Notes under the pieces: generated by a model
Database searches by the model: none
Seen by the model: the letters and a program-made list of their open reading frames with translations, nothing else
Told to the model about the DNA's origin: nothing
Origin: Klebsiella aerogenes
GTDB lineage: Bacteria > Pseudomonadota > Gammaproteobacteria > Enterobacterales > Enterobacteriaceae
Length of the DNA: 64,000 bases
Reading direction: 5' to 3'
NCBI GenBank assembly: GCA_029027985.1
Contig: CP119076.1
Span: forward strand, 4,276,422 to 4,340,421
Shown here: piece by piece, positions 50,586 to 60,792 of the stretch
Position numbering within the stretch: position 1 is the stretch's first letter
Layout of the letters: every line of letters starts with the position of its first letter
Made by a program: the position numbers and the translations under genes

Positions 50586-53500
50586 ATGATTGAATGGATT
50601 ATCCGCCGCTCGGTAGCCAACCGTTTTCTGGTGATGATGGCAGCGCTGTTTCTCAGTATCTGGGGCACCTGGACTATCGTTCACACCCCGGTGGATGCCC
50701 TGCCGGATCTCTCCGACGTGCAGGTGATCGTCAAAACCAGCTACCCGGGACAGGCGCCGCAGATTGTCGAAAACCAGGTCACCTGGCCGCTGACCACGAC
50801 GATGCTGTCGGTGCCCGGCGCCAAAACGGTGCGCGGCTTCTCGCAGTTCGGCGACTCCTACGTGTATGTGATATTTGAAGACGGCACCGACCCCTACTGG
50901 GCGCGTTCGCGAGTGCTGGAGTATCTCAACCAGGTACAGGGCAAACTGCCCGCCGGGGTCAGCGCCGAAATGGGCCCGGACGCCACCGGCGTCGGCTGGA
51001 TCTTCGAATACGCGCTGGTCGATCGCCGCGGCAAGCACGACCTCGCCGAACTGCGCTCGCTACAGGACTGGTTCTTAAAGTATGAGCTGAAAACCATTCC
51101 TGACGTCTCAGAAGTGGCGTCGGTCGGCGGCGTGGTCAAGGAGTACCAGATTGTCGTCGATCCGATGAAGCTGACCCAGTACGGCATCAGCCTCGGCGAG
51201 GTAAAATCAGCGCTGGATGCCTCTAACCAGGAATCAGGTGGTTCTTCCGTCGAGCTGGCGGAAGCCGAATATATGGTACGCGCCAGCGGTTACCTGCAAA
51301 CCCTCGACGATTTCAAAAACATCGTGCTGAAAACCGGCGATAACGGCGTGCCCGTGTATCTCGGCGACGTCGCGCGGGTACAAATCGGCCCCGAGATGCG
51401 CCGCGGCATCGCTGAGCTTAACGGCGAGGGCGAAGTGGCTGGCGGCGTGGTGATCCTGCGCTCCGGCAAAAATGCCCGCCAGGTTATCTCGGCGGTCAAA
51501 GAGAAGCTGGCCGCCCTGCAAAGCAGCTTGCCGGAAGGGGTCGAAGTGGTCACCACTTATGACCGCAGCCAGTTGATTGACCGCGCCATCGACAATCTCA
51601 GCCACAAACTACTGGAAGAGTTTATCGTCGTCGCGCTGGTCTGCGCCCTGTTCTTGTGGCACGTGCGCTCGGCGCTGGTGGCGATTATTTCGCTGCCGCT
51701 CGGCCTGTGCTTCGCCTTTATCATGATGCATTTCCAGGGGCTCAACGCCAACATCATGTCGCTGGGCGGGATTGCGATTGCGGTGGGGGCGATGGTCGAT
51801 GCCGCCATCGTGATGATTGAGAACGCCCATAAACGGCTGGAGGAGTGGGAGCATCAGCATCCGGGGCAGAAGCTCGGCAACGACACGCGCTGGAAAATCA
51901 TTACCGATGCCTCGGTGGAAGTCGGCCCGGCGCTGTTTATCAGCCTGCTGATCATTACCCTGTCGTTTATCCCGATTTTCACCCTCGAAGGCCAGGAGGG
52001 GAAATTGTTCGGCCCGCTGGCCTTCACCAAAACCTGGTCGATGGCCGGAGCCGCGCTGCTGGCGATCGCGGTGATCCCGATCCTGATGGGGTTCTGGATC
52101 CGCGGCAGGATCCCGGCGGAGAACAGCAACCCGCTGAACCGCTTTTTGATCCGCATTTACCATCCGCTGCTATTGAAGGTGCTGCACTGGCCAAAGACCA
52201 CCCTGCTGATCGCCCTGTTGTCGATCCTGACGGTTATCTGGCCGCTTAACCGGGTCGGCGGCGAGTTTCTGCCGCAGATCAACGAGGGCGATCTGCTGTA
52301 TATGCCGTCGACGCTACCGGGGATCTCCGCCTCGCAGGCGGCGGATATGTTGCAGAAGACCGATAAGCTGATCATGACGGTACCGGAGGTGGCGCGGGTG
52401 TTCGGCAAAACCGGCAAGGCTGAGACCGCCACCGACTCGGCGCCGCTGGAGATGGTGGAGACCACCATTCAGCTCAAGCCGCAGGATCAGTGGCGGCCAG
52501 GGATGACCATGGAGAAGATCGTCGAGGAGCTGGATAACACCGTACGCCTACCGGGGCTGGCGAACCTGTGGGTGCCGCCGATCCGCAACCGCATCGACAT
52601 GCTCTCCACCGGTATCAAGAGCCCGATTGGGATTAAGGTTTCCGGCACCAACCTGGCCGATATCGACGCCATCGCCGAGCAGATTGAAGTGGTGGCGCGC
52701 ACCGTGCCAGGCGTAACGTCAGCGTTAGCCGAGCGGCTGGTCGGCGGGCGCTATCTCAATATTGATATTCATCGCGAGAAGGCGGCCCGCTATGGCATGA
52801 CCATCGGCGACGTGCAGCTGTTTGTCTCGTCCGCCATCGGCGGGGCGATGGTCGGTGAAACGGTAGAAGGCGTCGAGCGTTACCCGATCAACATCCGCTA
52901 CCCGCAGAGCTATCGTGACAGCCCGGAGACCCTGCGCCAGTTGCCGATCCTCACGCCGCAGAAGCAGCAGATCGTGCTGGGCGATGTCGCCGAAGTTAAG
53001 GTCGTCAGCGGGCCATCGATGCTGAAGACCGAGAACGCCCGCCCGACCAGTTGGATCTACATCGATGCCCGCGACCGCGACATGGTGTCGGTGGTACGCG
53101 ATCTGCAGCAGGCCATCGGCAAAGAGGTGAAGCTGAAGCCGGGTATCAGCGTGTCGTATTCCGGGCAGTTTGAACTGCTGGAGCGCGCCAATCAGAAGCT
53201 GAAGCTGATGGTGCCAATGACGCTGATGATCATCTTTGTACTGCTGTACCTGGCGTTCCGCCGCGTCGGCGAGGCGCTGCTGATTATCACCAGCGTGCCG
53301 TTCGCCCTCGTCGGCGGGATCTGGTTCCTCTACTGGATGGGGTTCCATCTGTCGGTGGCCACCGGCACCGGCTTTATCGCCCTCGCCGGGGTGGCGGCGG
53401 AGTTTGGCGTGGTGATGCTGATGTACCTGCGCCACGCCATCGAGGCGGAACCGTCGCTGGAGAACCCGCAGACCTTCAGCGCCGATAAGCTCGACGAAGC

Positions 53501-53735
53501 GCTGTATCAGGGCGCGGTGTTGCGCGTGCGGCCCAAGGCGATGACCGTGGCGGTGATTATCGCCGGCCTGCTGCCGATTCTGTGGGGCACCGGCGCCGGT
53601 TCGGAGGTGATGAGCCGCATCGCCGCACCGATGATTGGCGGAATGATCACCGCCCCGCTGCTGTCGCTGTTTATTATTCCGGCAGCGTATAAGCTGATGT
53701 GGTTGTACCGACATCGGCGCAAACAGGGCGAATAA
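50586..53735 (+). CDS. cusA: CusA, RND copper/silver efflux pump
   Basis: A 1049-residue heavy-metal RND transporter with twelve membrane helices and two large periplasmic loops. The three metal-ligand methionines are at exactly the E. coli positions: Met 573 ([10 protein letters not shown]), Met 623 (APLEMVETT) and Met 672 ([10 protein letters not shown]). Helix 4 carries [19 protein letters not shown] with the proton-relay Asp. Full length and intact. Energised by the proton gradient, it exports Cu(I)/Ag(I) through CusB and CusC. Confidence 0.95.
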   Translation: MIEWIIRRSVANRFLVMMAALFLSIWGTWTIVHTPVDALPDLSDVQVIVKTSYPGQAPQIVENQVTWPLTTTMLSVPGAKTVRGFSQFGDSYVYVIFEDGTDPYWARSRVLEYLNQVQGKLPAGVSAEMGPDATGVGWIFEYALVDRRGKHDLAELRSLQDWFLKYELKTIPDVSEVASVGGVVKEYQIVVDPMKLTQYGISLGEVKSALDASNQESGGSSVELAEAEYMVRASGYLQTLDDFKNIVLKTGDNGVPVYLGDVARVQIGPEMRRGIAELNGEGEVAGGVVILRSGKNARQVISAVKEKLAALQSSLPEGVEVVTTYDRSQLIDRAIDNLSHKLLEEFIVVALVCALFLWHVRSALVAIISLPLGLCFAFIMMHFQGLNANIMSLGGIAIAVGAMVDAAIVMIENAHKRLEEWEHQHPGQKLGNDTRWKIITDASVEVGPALFISLLIITLSFIPIFTLEGQEGKLFGPLAFTKTWSMAGAALLAIAVIPILMGFWIRGRIPAENSNPLNRFLIRIYHPLLLKVLHWPKTTLLIALLSILTVIWPLNRVGGEFLPQINEGDLLYMPSTLPGISASQAADMLQKTDKLIMTVPEVARVFGKTGKAETATDSAPLEMVETTIQLKPQDQWRPGMTMEKIVEELDNTVRLPGLANLWVPPIRNRIDMLSTGIKSPIGIKVSGTNLADIDAIAEQIEVVARTVPGVTSALAERLVGGRYLNIDIHREKAARYGMTIGDVQLFVSSAIGGAMVGETVEGVERYPINIRYPQSYRDSPETLRQLPILTPQKQQIVLGDVAEVKVVSGPSMLKTENARPTSWIYIDARDRDMVSVVRDLQQAIGKEVKLKPGISVSYSGQFELLERANQKLKLMVPMTLMIIFVLLYLAFRRVGEALLIITSVPFALVGGIWFLYWMGFHLSVATGTGFIALAGVAAEFGVVMLMYLRHAIEAEPSLENPQTFSADKLDEALYQGAVLRVRPKAMTVAVIIAGLLPILWGTGAGSEVMSRIAAPMIGGMITAPLLSLFIIPAAYKLMWLYRHRRKQGE

Positions 53736-53825
53736 CGCAGCACAGGTCGATCGCGGCCATCAGGTAACGGTGGCGGATATAGCCTGCCATGTTTATTGAA
53801 GTGATGGACGGAGAGCATCGCTGAC

Positions 53826-53862
53826 GCCGGGCGGCGGCAGGATAGTAAAGTTGCCGCCCGGC
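53826..53862 (+). terminator. Inverted repeat after cusA
   Basis: GCCGGGCGGC (53826-53835) pairs perfectly with GCCGCCCGGC (53853-53862) across 17 bases. The position, 90 bp after cusA and 110 bp before the next gene, suits a transcript end, although no T-run follows; it could also be a REP-like mRNA-stabilising stem. Confidence 0.5.
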
Positions 53863-53971
53863 AGTCCTTACCAACGTCGCCGCGGCCTGCCATGGCGCAT
53901 GCACGTCTTACTCCCGGCAGGCAAAATGGGTATAGTTGCCCCTGCTCCCTGTTTAGCACGGTTGATATCCT

Positions 53972-54316
53972 ATGAAGCTCGGTTACTTTTGTTATTTCCT
54001 GCTGGCCCTCGCCGCCGTCGGCTGCGTATTCCTGCCCTATTCCTTTGCGATGTGGTTCCTGCTGGCGAACGTGCTGACCTGGCTCATCTACGGTATCGAC
54101 AAATTAGCCGCCCGCAAGGCCTGGAGCCGAGTCCCGGAATCTACTCTGCTGACATTCGGCCTGCTCGGCGGGTGGCCTGGCGCAATGGTCGGGCAGCGCT
54201 GCTTTCGGCATAAAACCCAGAAACAGCCGTTCAGGACGTACTTCTTTATTAGCATCGTGCTGAATGTTGTAGCGCTGGTTGGGGGATATTGGCTGTATTG
54301 GAATTATGGGCAGTAA
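53972..54316 (+). CDS. DUF1294 family membrane protein
   Basis: A 114-residue protein with three or four hydrophobic segments and the DUF1294 signature YGIDKLAARKAWSRVPESTL, LLGGWPGAMVGQRCFRHKTQ, K..F in between. This is the membrane part of proteins that in some bacteria carry an extra cold-shock domain. Function unknown. It is downstream of cusA but separated by 236 bp and a hairpin, so probably an independent gene. It marks the end of the GC-rich backbone. Confidence 0.85.
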   Translation: MKLGYFCYFLLALAAVGCVFLPYSFAMWFLLANVLTWLIYGIDKLAARKAWSRVPESTLLTFGLLGGWPGAMVGQRCFRHKTQKQPFRTYFFISIVLNVVALVGGYWLYWNYGQ

Positions 54317-54408
54317 GATAGATGTAAATTATTATCAATGCATACGCGATGAATATACTCAACGTCACGTTTTCAAATGCAGCGTTGAGCGATATTCATT
54401 TTCGTCTA

Positions 54409-55401
54409 TTATTCAACCTTTTCAATAATAAAACCATCATGACGTAAAAAATCAATCACACGCTGAATATTACCAAGCCCCCATTGATTCGATATTGCGA
54501 TGACTTCACCTGATTGAAGCTCTATCACCGCATCCTCATTCAAATGATATCTATTCTTTCGCCCATCAGGAATTTGGTCAGCCAAAACGATTGTGCGATT
54601 TCGAAGGACATCACCCAATTTAGCATAAATCTCATCAAGATTGTGGGGGTTATGCTTACTTATCCAATCAGTAAATAGTTCAAGGGCTAACTTACGTTTA
54701 TTATACACACCACCATTATATCTATATTCAGAGTAATCTTTTTCAGATTTCTGGCTACTGATGTTCTGTTCAACCAGTTTTTCCCTGAACTTAACCTGAT
54801 ATTCTTCTAGTTCAGGAACCGGGATTATTTGCTCTGCATTAATTAGAATGTCATCATTAAATTTGTAAGGTGTAAGGCGAACACAACGAATATCAACGCC
54901 TTTATCTCTTAGCCAAATCGCTGTAGTGGTCAACTCCTTCCCAAAATCAGCTGAAGCAAGAACTATTCTAACATCCTTACCAAAGTCGGAGAGTTCATTT
55001 TCCTCAAGGCCAATAAACGCTAATATTTTTGCTTTAGCATTAACATCTGAATCAGCACCTAAATATGACTGATAATACTCACATGCCTTAGTAAAACTCA
55101 TTGTAGAAATCATTGCCGCATAGCGCAATGCTTGTAATTCCATATGAGCGCCGATTTCATCTCGCTTTAGTTCTATAACGACAAGATTAGCCTGCTTATC
55201 AATTGCTAATAAATCGATCCGCCTTCTACTGTCCTCCCAATCGGAAAACTCCTCAGCAATAACAAGACAATCAGGTGCAAGAATATCAATATTCTTTTTT
55301 ATAGCCTCTTGCAAATCGTAACGTTCCTGAAGCCCCTCTATTGAGTAGGTGGTTTTTTCCAACGCAACTAAATTTTTATCAGCAATATTATACAATGCCA
55401 T
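54409..55401 (-). CDS. NucS/DUF91-like PD-(D/E)XK nuclease-domain protein
   Basis: A 330-residue protein. Residues about 20-105 contain a PD-(D/E)XK core: SRRRIDLLAIDK followed by LVVIELKRDEIG (Asp...Glu-X-Lys), as in NucS/DUF91 proteins. The second half (TPYKFNDDILINAEQIIPVP, RNRTIVLADQIPDGRKNRYH) is a separate domain of unknown role. The gene is clearly more AT-rich than its left neighbours. It opens a run of nuclease-like genes, so a DNA-defence role is likely but unproven. Start at ATG 55401. Confidence 0.75.
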   Translation of the reverse strand: MALYNIADKNLVALEKTTYSIEGLQERYDLQEAIKKNIDILAPDCLVIAEEFSDWEDSRRRIDLLAIDKQANLVVIELKRDEIGAHMELQALRYAAMISTMSFTKACEYYQSYLGADSDVNAKAKILAFIGLEENELSDFGKDVRIVLASADFGKELTTTAIWLRDKGVDIRCVRLTPYKFNDDILINAEQIIPVPELEEYQVKFREKLVEQNISSQKSEKDYSEYRYNGGVYNKRKLALELFTDWISKHNPHNLDEIYAKLGDVLRNRTIVLADQIPDGRKNRYHLNEDAVIELQSGEVIAISNQWGLGNIQRVIDFLRHDGFIIEKVE

Positions 55402-55431
55402 TACTCAAATCCTTTTTATAACTGTATATTA

Positions 55432-55850
55432 CTATAATTGTATCAGAGTTTTTAATTCATCTGGCGTATATGGTGGATTTCGCCGATGCAACATCGCATG
55501 GCAGTTGGGGCACACTGGGATCAGGTCAGTTTTCGGATCCAGACGATAGTCCTGTTTAATCTCCGACAACGGCACCAAATGATGAATGTGGATAAAGCCC
55601 CGACCGATATCGCCATAGCGCTTCGCCATATCGAGGCCGAACACCTGGCACTGACTGCCATGATAGCGCAGCCTGGCGAGCCTGGCGATCGCGTTCATAA
55701 CGATTAACCATCACCTGAAGTACCGCCCCTTCGACAAACTCAGAATACATTCCCGTGATAAATGGTCCGGCAACCTTTTCATATGGCTGAGCTATCTGAT
55801 GGCAAGGCGCTTTATTATACGTAGAAAGTGGAATAGATTTCGAATATATA
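55432..55850 (-). pseudogene. Frameshifted HNH endonuclease gene (3' part)
   Basis: The 3' frame (55432-55670) reads YHGSQCQVFGLDMAKRYGDI, FIHIHHLVPLSEIKQDYRLD and LIPVCPNCHAMLHRRNPPYT: an HNH domain with the HH and CPNCH features. The preceding part is in another frame (QPYEKVAGPFITGMYSEFVE, then GAVLQVMVNRYERDRQARQA) and joins at about 55665, where the frame is broken. The first zinc knuckle has CQVF where relatives have two Cys. The 5' end stops at a TGA near 55848, so the front is missing. Inactive relic of a restriction-type nuclease. Confidence 0.75.
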
Positions 55851-55960
55851 AATCAGGTGATATTTGAAAAGAGACATGGGTTTGATATCTCATCCTGATA
55901 GCTTGATCGGGTGTCGTTTTGCGAGCATCATCGCAATTATTTGGCAAAAAACGTAACGCG

Positions 55961-56830
55961 ATGCCCTCCAGTAAAACTCTGCAACAAGCGATCGCCGATA
56001 TGAATATCTGGCGCAAGGGCGAACAACGCGCCCCGCATAAACCCCTGCTGCTTCTGCACGTTCTGTCGCACTATCAGCGCGGGCATTTGCGGATGTTCGA
56101 TTACGCCTCAGAGGTACGCGATGACCTGCATAGCCTGTTGGAACGTTTTGGCCCTCAGCGCGCGCAATACCGCCCCGATATGCCCTTCTGGCGATTACAA
56201 GGCGACGGCTTTTGGGAATTGTTCAACGCTGAGCAATGCTCGACTGAAGGCAGTAGACAACCGCCACCCAAAGAGCTGGAGACCTATCATGTCGCGGGTG
56301 GCTTTGACGAAGAGCACTTCGCCCTCCTGAGCAGAAATAAGAAGCTGATTAACACCCTGGCGCATCAGATCCTGCAGGCGCATTTTCCGGAGAGTATTCA
56401 GGAAGAGATCGCCGATGAAATGGAGTTTGATATCCAGCAAATCCGCAAAGAACGCGATCCGCTTTTTCGCCAGCAGGTGCTGCGCGCCTATAACTATGAA
56501 TGCGCCATCTGCGGCTTCAACATGCGCCATGACAATACCTCCGTCGCGCTGGAAGCGGCCCACATCAAATGGAAACAACACGGCGGCCCCTGTGAAATTC
56601 CCAACGGTCTGGCACTGTGCGCCATTCATCATAAGGCGTTTGATAAAGGCTCAATTGGCCTGGATGAACATATGCGAGTACAGGTTTCTCCGGCAGTTAA
56701 CGGTGGCGGAATTGTCGGCAAGCTGTTCTGGGATTTTGATGGTAAGCCGCTTGGGCTACCGCAAGGGAAGGGGCATTACCCGAAGGATGGGTTCGTGGAG
56801 TGGCACAGGAGGGAAGTGTTTAGGGGGTGA
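55961..56830 (+). CDS. HNH endonuclease, ScoMcrA-like layout
   Basis: A 289-residue protein. The N-terminal half carries QRAPHKPLLLLHVLSHYQRG and PFWRLQGDGFWEL, features I associate with the DNA-binding part of phosphorothioate-sensing (SBD-HNH, ScoMcrA-type) or McrA-like restriction enzymes. The C-terminal half has the zinc finger and HNH core: YNYECAICGFNMRHD, LEAAHIKWKQHGGP, NGLALCAIHHKAFDKG. All catalytic positions look intact. GC content is like the host backbone. Type IV restriction of modified DNA is likely; the modification recognised is inference. No strong ribosome site precedes ATG 55961. Confidence 0.78.
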   Translation: MPSSKTLQQAIADMNIWRKGEQRAPHKPLLLLHVLSHYQRGHLRMFDYASEVRDDLHSLLERFGPQRAQYRPDMPFWRLQGDGFWELFNAEQCSTEGSRQPPPKELETYHVAGGFDEEHFALLSRNKKLINTLAHQILQAHFPESIQEEIADEMEFDIQQIRKERDPLFRQQVLRAYNYECAICGFNMRHDNTSVALEAAHIKWKQHGGPCEIPNGLALCAIHHKAFDKGSIGLDEHMRVQVSPAVNGGGIVGKLFWDFDGKPLGLPQGKGHYPKDGFVEWHRREVFRG

Positions 56831-57036
56831 TGGAAAATGAGAATTTTAAATAGCGGGTTACGAAAACCAGACTCGAAAATCATAATTAACAATTTGATTT
56901 AAAACAAATTAATAATAAATTTTAGTTAATGTGCCAACACATTAACTCATAAGCACAGCCCCCTGAGAGCCGCTTGGGACGGGAGTTCGGAAAATGCAAC
57001 ACAGGTCAACCCAACCAGTATCAAAATATTCGAGGG

Positions 57037-57435
57037 TTACGGCTTCTCAATCAGTCTGAGTCTGCCGCTCCTATCCTGCTCCAGAGAGAATCGAGCTGCG
57101 AATACCCGGCCCGGTTCAGAGCTGCTTTTTTCCAGTCGATAGAAAACCGCATACGTATTGCTCGGCTTGAACTCAAAGCCGAAAGCGGGTAGGCACTCCC
57201 CACGAACAGCAGGAATCTGCTCATCCGCGCCACTAAACGTTTTGTACACTTCCTGCCCGGTATCGCTACCAAATTGTACAGAGGCTATCTTTTCTCCCTC
57301 ACTAGCTGGGACAGTGATGCAGACACGATTATCGCTCACGGTAACCTTTGCCAGATGCTCAAGCGGTACAGGATCCATCGGGCCAGGGCAGCCAGTTAAC
57401 AGAAATACAGCTCCCAATAACATATATCGATTCAT
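57037..57435 (-). CDS. Lipoprotein, probable T6SS immunity protein
   Basis: A 132-residue lipoprotein: MNRYMLLGAVFLLTGC lipobox, then PGPMDPVPLEHLAKVTVSDN. The beta-rich domain (RVCITVPASEGEKIASVQF, NTYAVFYRLEKSS) resembles small periplasmic lipoproteins annotated as putative T6SS immunity proteins in Klebsiella and Enterobacter. It starts 3 bp after the stop of the metallopeptidase-like gene, so it is most likely the cognate antidote, held in the periplasm. Confidence 0.7.
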   Translation of the reverse strand: MNRYMLLGAVFLLTGCPGPMDPVPLEHLAKVTVSDNRVCITVPASEGEKIASVQFGSDTGQEVYKTFSGADEQIPAVRGECLPAFGFEFKPSNTYAVFYRLEKSSSEPGRVFAARFSLEQDRSGRLRLIEKP

Positions 57436-57438
57436 TGT

Positions 57439-57993
57439 TCAACCCCGCCCAGTGATAATCTTTTTATAAAGCGACGGAATGTCTTTAAGATTATCTACGC
57501 CCCTGTACTTGCCCATCCTGCCGGGAGCCTGATTGTCCCGCCAACTCTTCATACCATAAACCAGTAATAGCCAATAATCTGCAAATATTGATGCCTGTTG
57601 TTCAAGGGAATAGTCTGTCAGCTTCTCTTTATCCAGGCGATACGTGTAATCAGCCGCCCAACTAAACGATCCCCGTAATCTAACCCATTGCCCGGTCTGG
57701 TGCTGCCATACATGCCCCAACTCATGGATGAACACGTACTTATGCTCCAGTGCTACGGATGCAACTGAATAGTCCTGCGCGTATATCTCTTTCCTGAACC
57801 ATAACTCTCCATTAGGTGTCATGGCGTATCGGGGACTCTGTAAACCGAATGGAAGGTAGCTGTCGCAATGCACCCAGACCCGGCTATATACAATTGAATC
57901 ACCGTACACTCTCCGAGCCATAGCTATCTCTCCGGGAGTCATCAGGCGCAGCGTTCCTTCTTCCGTTTGCGCATTACTTGCTGGCATTTTCAT
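57439..57993 (-). CDS. Zinc-metallopeptidase-like protein, probable T6SS effector
   Basis: A 184-residue protein with HELGHVWQHQ (HExxH zinc motif) at about residues 92-101, preceded by RYAMTPNGELWFRKEIYAQD and followed by SLEQQASIFADYWLLLVYG, where the Glu of EQQA may be the third ligand. This fold is common in C-terminal toxins of Rhs/VgrG proteins and stand-alone T6SS effectors. There is no signal peptide. The start is ATG 57993 or 57987. A lipoprotein gene follows immediately, as in effector-immunity pairs. No vgrG, PAAR or hcp gene is near. Confidence 0.7.
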   Translation of the reverse strand: MKMPASNAQTEEGTLRLMTPGEIAMARRVYGDSIVYSRVWVHCDSYLPFGLQSPRYAMTPNGELWFRKEIYAQDYSVASVALEHKYVFIHELGHVWQHQTGQWVRLRGSFSWAADYTYRLDKEKLTDYSLEQQASIFADYWLLLVYGMKSWRDNQAPGRMGKYRGVDNLKDIPSLYKKIITGRG

Positions 57994-58575
57994 TACCCTG
58001 AGTATCAATCAACCACCTGAATCATATCGATGATTTTTAAGCCAGTCCAGACGGCTGGTAATACAGCCCAATAGTCCTATTGGTGGTAAAGGCAAGCGGA
58101 GCCTCCGGCGACTTCATCAGCAGCTTTTTCAAGGGACATAACAGAGCATTCCTTACAGGCAAAAGAGACAGGTTTTGTTGTCTAACCTGCTGTATCGTAA
58201 TAAATTAAGTGACTTAGTGCCGAAGGCCTGACTCGAATTTCACACCTAATAGACTGATATCAATGTAGTTTAAAAGCACGAATAAATGGTTATACCCGCA
58301 CTTGTACCCACAAGTTAAAATCCGTACAAAAAATAGACTTTACCAATGGATATAATGCCATATCAGTAGAGTACCGATAAAGCCCTTAAGCAAGGGCATG
58401 CATTTAAAAGGACACTCTCCTAGTTACCTCGTATCTATCCATTTCAACAGTTCATAATTGACATTAAAAAAATATAATCTCTATCCAGAACCATTGCTGT
58501 TTAATAAAAAAACCTGTACCTGTATCTAAATTTTATTCACCCTGCATGTTACCCAATATTAAAAGTACGAAAGAG
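57994..58575. other. Intergenic, AT-rich on the right; no gene seen
   Basis: About 580 bases. On the minus strand a 50-codon frame ending near 58037 (VRNALLCPLKKLLMKSPEAP, LAFTTNRTIGLYYQPSGLA) has no good start and may be a gene relic. ACTTGT/ACAAGT forms a small palindrome near 58300. The remainder is AT-rich and featureless. Confidence 0.35.
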
Positions 58576-60600
58576 CTATAGCATTGCAACAGCTTCAGTA
58601 CCATCTGCCTTTAGTACAGTTTCAAATGCAGGCCATATATCAAAAAACGGATAAGAGAAATTTATTTCTCCGCACTGGACATTATATGCAAGCTGCTTTA
58701 CTCTTCGACGCCTTGCAGTAATAGATGGTAATTCATCCAAGAAGCCAAGCATTTTTTCAATAGTAATTTCACCATGGTAAAAACTATCACTTTCAGGACT
58801 GTTCTGTATACGTATTCCATTTTTCATTTCGGTAGTTACACTCACCATACGCTCAATAAAGCTATAAATTGCAGTTTTATCGACAACAAAGCATCCCTCT
58901 TGATGATAAATGCCCCCAAACACTGAGGTGGTCACAATCATTTTATGAAAACCCTTTGGCTTCCATCCTGCGGGTAAATCTAGAGCATCACGGACCAAGT
59001 CTAATTGAGTCGAATAATAATTGGCATAACGTGTCACTTGTTTAATCCAAGAGGTTTTAGTTTTCAGTCCAACATTATCACCATTAATATTCACAAGCGT
59101 CTGGTAATAGCGATTAAAATGTACCGGATGTCCATTAGATTTCAACTCAACAAAGAATAAATGGTCTTGAATCACCATTGCACAGTCACAGTCATAATCC
59201 TTTCGTACTGAAAGTTGAGCAGCGCAAATTTTAGAATTCTTGATCCTCTGAATAAATTCTCGTTCGTGAATTTTCCCCTTATCATCAATTGAAATATTTC
59301 TTGCACTAAAAAGTGACAACAGAGAACGAGTCACACAACTCATTGAAACGATGGAAGGCAACATACAAAGACCATCGTTACATGGTAGTAACGGGCAATC
59401 ATTTATATCTAATGCTTTATCATCAAATGTAAAATAATCGGTAACCAATGCCGCAGTAATCCAACAAAGGCCACCCTCAACAAAAAGTCGTATCCATTCA
59501 TCACGAGTATGATAAATAACCCAATCTTTAAGTTGTAAGTTCCCAGGAGTTGTTCTGTGGAAACGTTCATCCATCTCCTGTTTCGCTATCGCCACTAACA
59601 TTCCATATGCATGTATCCATGCATAAATATTAACTCCCCCATACTCAATATATAAATCCTCTGGTGACATATTTTCCATTTCACTAAAATAAGCGATGGA
59701 GAAAAAATCGCTTTCATTAATCCACTCAGGAACTATTGTCTTCAGCCGCTCAATGAAATTAGGACTTTCTTCCAAAACCTTCTGAGTTTCATAATAGACA
59801 CCAGTACCCCTCATGGTAAATCTTGAGCGTGCAACCTCATAATCCTTATAAGTACAATCCTCATCCACTTCTATGGAGATATTATTTAAATCTAAATAGC
59901 TAACCTTTGCATTACAAAACCGGAAAAGATCGCTGATACGATTAAGTGAATCGTAATCATCCCACTCTTTTATCCAACCACCTGCATTTTTTACTGTTTT
60001 CTCTGAACAATGATATTCAAGATCAAGAAAATTAGAATGCCGTAACTCTTTAAATATATTACCAGTATAACTGCACACTTGGTCAAATATCATACTGATT
60101 GATTTTACATTATGTGGAGTGATATCTTCCGACAGTGGAAGTCCATGCATTCTAAATACGATGGGGAAAATTGCCTCAAGCCGACTGCTTGATATACCAT
60201 CAAGGAGTGAGCACATAACGCTCAAGCTTATTTCAGAAAATATTAAAAATGCATTAAGCTTATATTCTTCTTTCCTGTAAAAACGTTCATTCATAATCCT
60301 AATGCGTCTAAAGAAATCATTATATGCCACATGAATAGTACGGCAGTCCTTCTCCATCTTTAAAATCTCATCACAATGAGAGGGAAAACGAACTAAAAGC
60401 AGATAGATGCATTGACCAAAATAACACGTATAATCATCTTCAGATTGTTCAGAAAAACGATTATAGTAAAGCGCTGAAATTTTGAGAACATTCAAAGCTG
60501 GTTCAATCTCTACTTTATCAATCCACCCCTGAAAAAACACAATAAATTTCTCAGCATCTTCGGCTAATTTTTTTATCACCCGCGCATCATAATAAATCAT
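58576..60600 (-). CDS. Unrecognised 674-residue protein with PD-(D/E)XK-like motif
   Basis: A large, AT-rich, intact gene. Residues about 1-430 are mostly helical with no motif I recognise. At about 490-515, RKDYDCDCAMVIQDHLFFVELKSNGHPV has the D...hhhELKS pattern of a PD-(D/E)XK nuclease core, followed by SWIKQVTRYANYYSTQLDLV, the kind of helix that often completes such domains. There are no ATPase, methylase or membrane motifs. It is a lone gene beside a broken integrase and between nuclease and methylase genes, so a defence role is reasonable. Function unknown. Confidence 0.65.
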   Translation of the reverse strand: MIYYDARVIKKLAEDAEKFIVFFQGWIDKVEIEPALNVLKISALYYNRFSEQSEDDYTCYFGQCIYLLLVRFPSHCDEILKMEKDCRTIHVAYNDFFRRIRIMNERFYRKEEYKLNAFLIFSEISLSVMCSLLDGISSSRLEAIFPIVFRMHGLPLSEDITPHNVKSISMIFDQVCSYTGNIFKELRHSNFLDLEYHCSEKTVKNAGGWIKEWDDYDSLNRISDLFRFCNAKVSYLDLNNISIEVDEDCTYKDYEVARSRFTMRGTGVYYETQKVLEESPNFIERLKTIVPEWINESDFFSIAYFSEMENMSPEDLYIEYGGVNIYAWIHAYGMLVAIAKQEMDERFHRTTPGNLQLKDWVIYHTRDEWIRLFVEGGLCWITAALVTDYFTFDDKALDINDCPLLPCNDGLCMLPSIVSMSCVTRSLLSLFSARNISIDDKGKIHEREFIQRIKNSKICAAQLSVRKDYDCDCAMVIQDHLFFVELKSNGHPVHFNRYYQTLVNINGDNVGLKTKTSWIKQVTRYANYYSTQLDLVRDALDLPAGWKPKGFHKMIVTTSVFGGIYHQEGCFVVDKTAIYSFIERMVSVTTEMKNGIRIQNSPESDSFYHGEITIEKMLGFLDELPSITARRRRVKQLAYNVQCGEINFSYPFFDIWPAFETVLKADGTEAVAML

Positions 60601-60792
60601 TGACTATACCATTAAGAGTATATTATTGTTTTATAAGTATGTAATAGAATAGTCACTCATTACCAGTATTTTCTATTAAAAATGATACTCCAGACGGTCA
60701 TTCACACTCTGAATCTACCTTTTTTATTTAACTTTGATATACAACGCCATTGCCAGGAGTGTAAAAAACAATCAACTCCAAAAACCAGTTAA

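Noticed and set aside
55556..55750. Separate small gene of 64 codons
   Set aside because: It is the front part of the frameshifted HNH gene, in the neighbouring frame.
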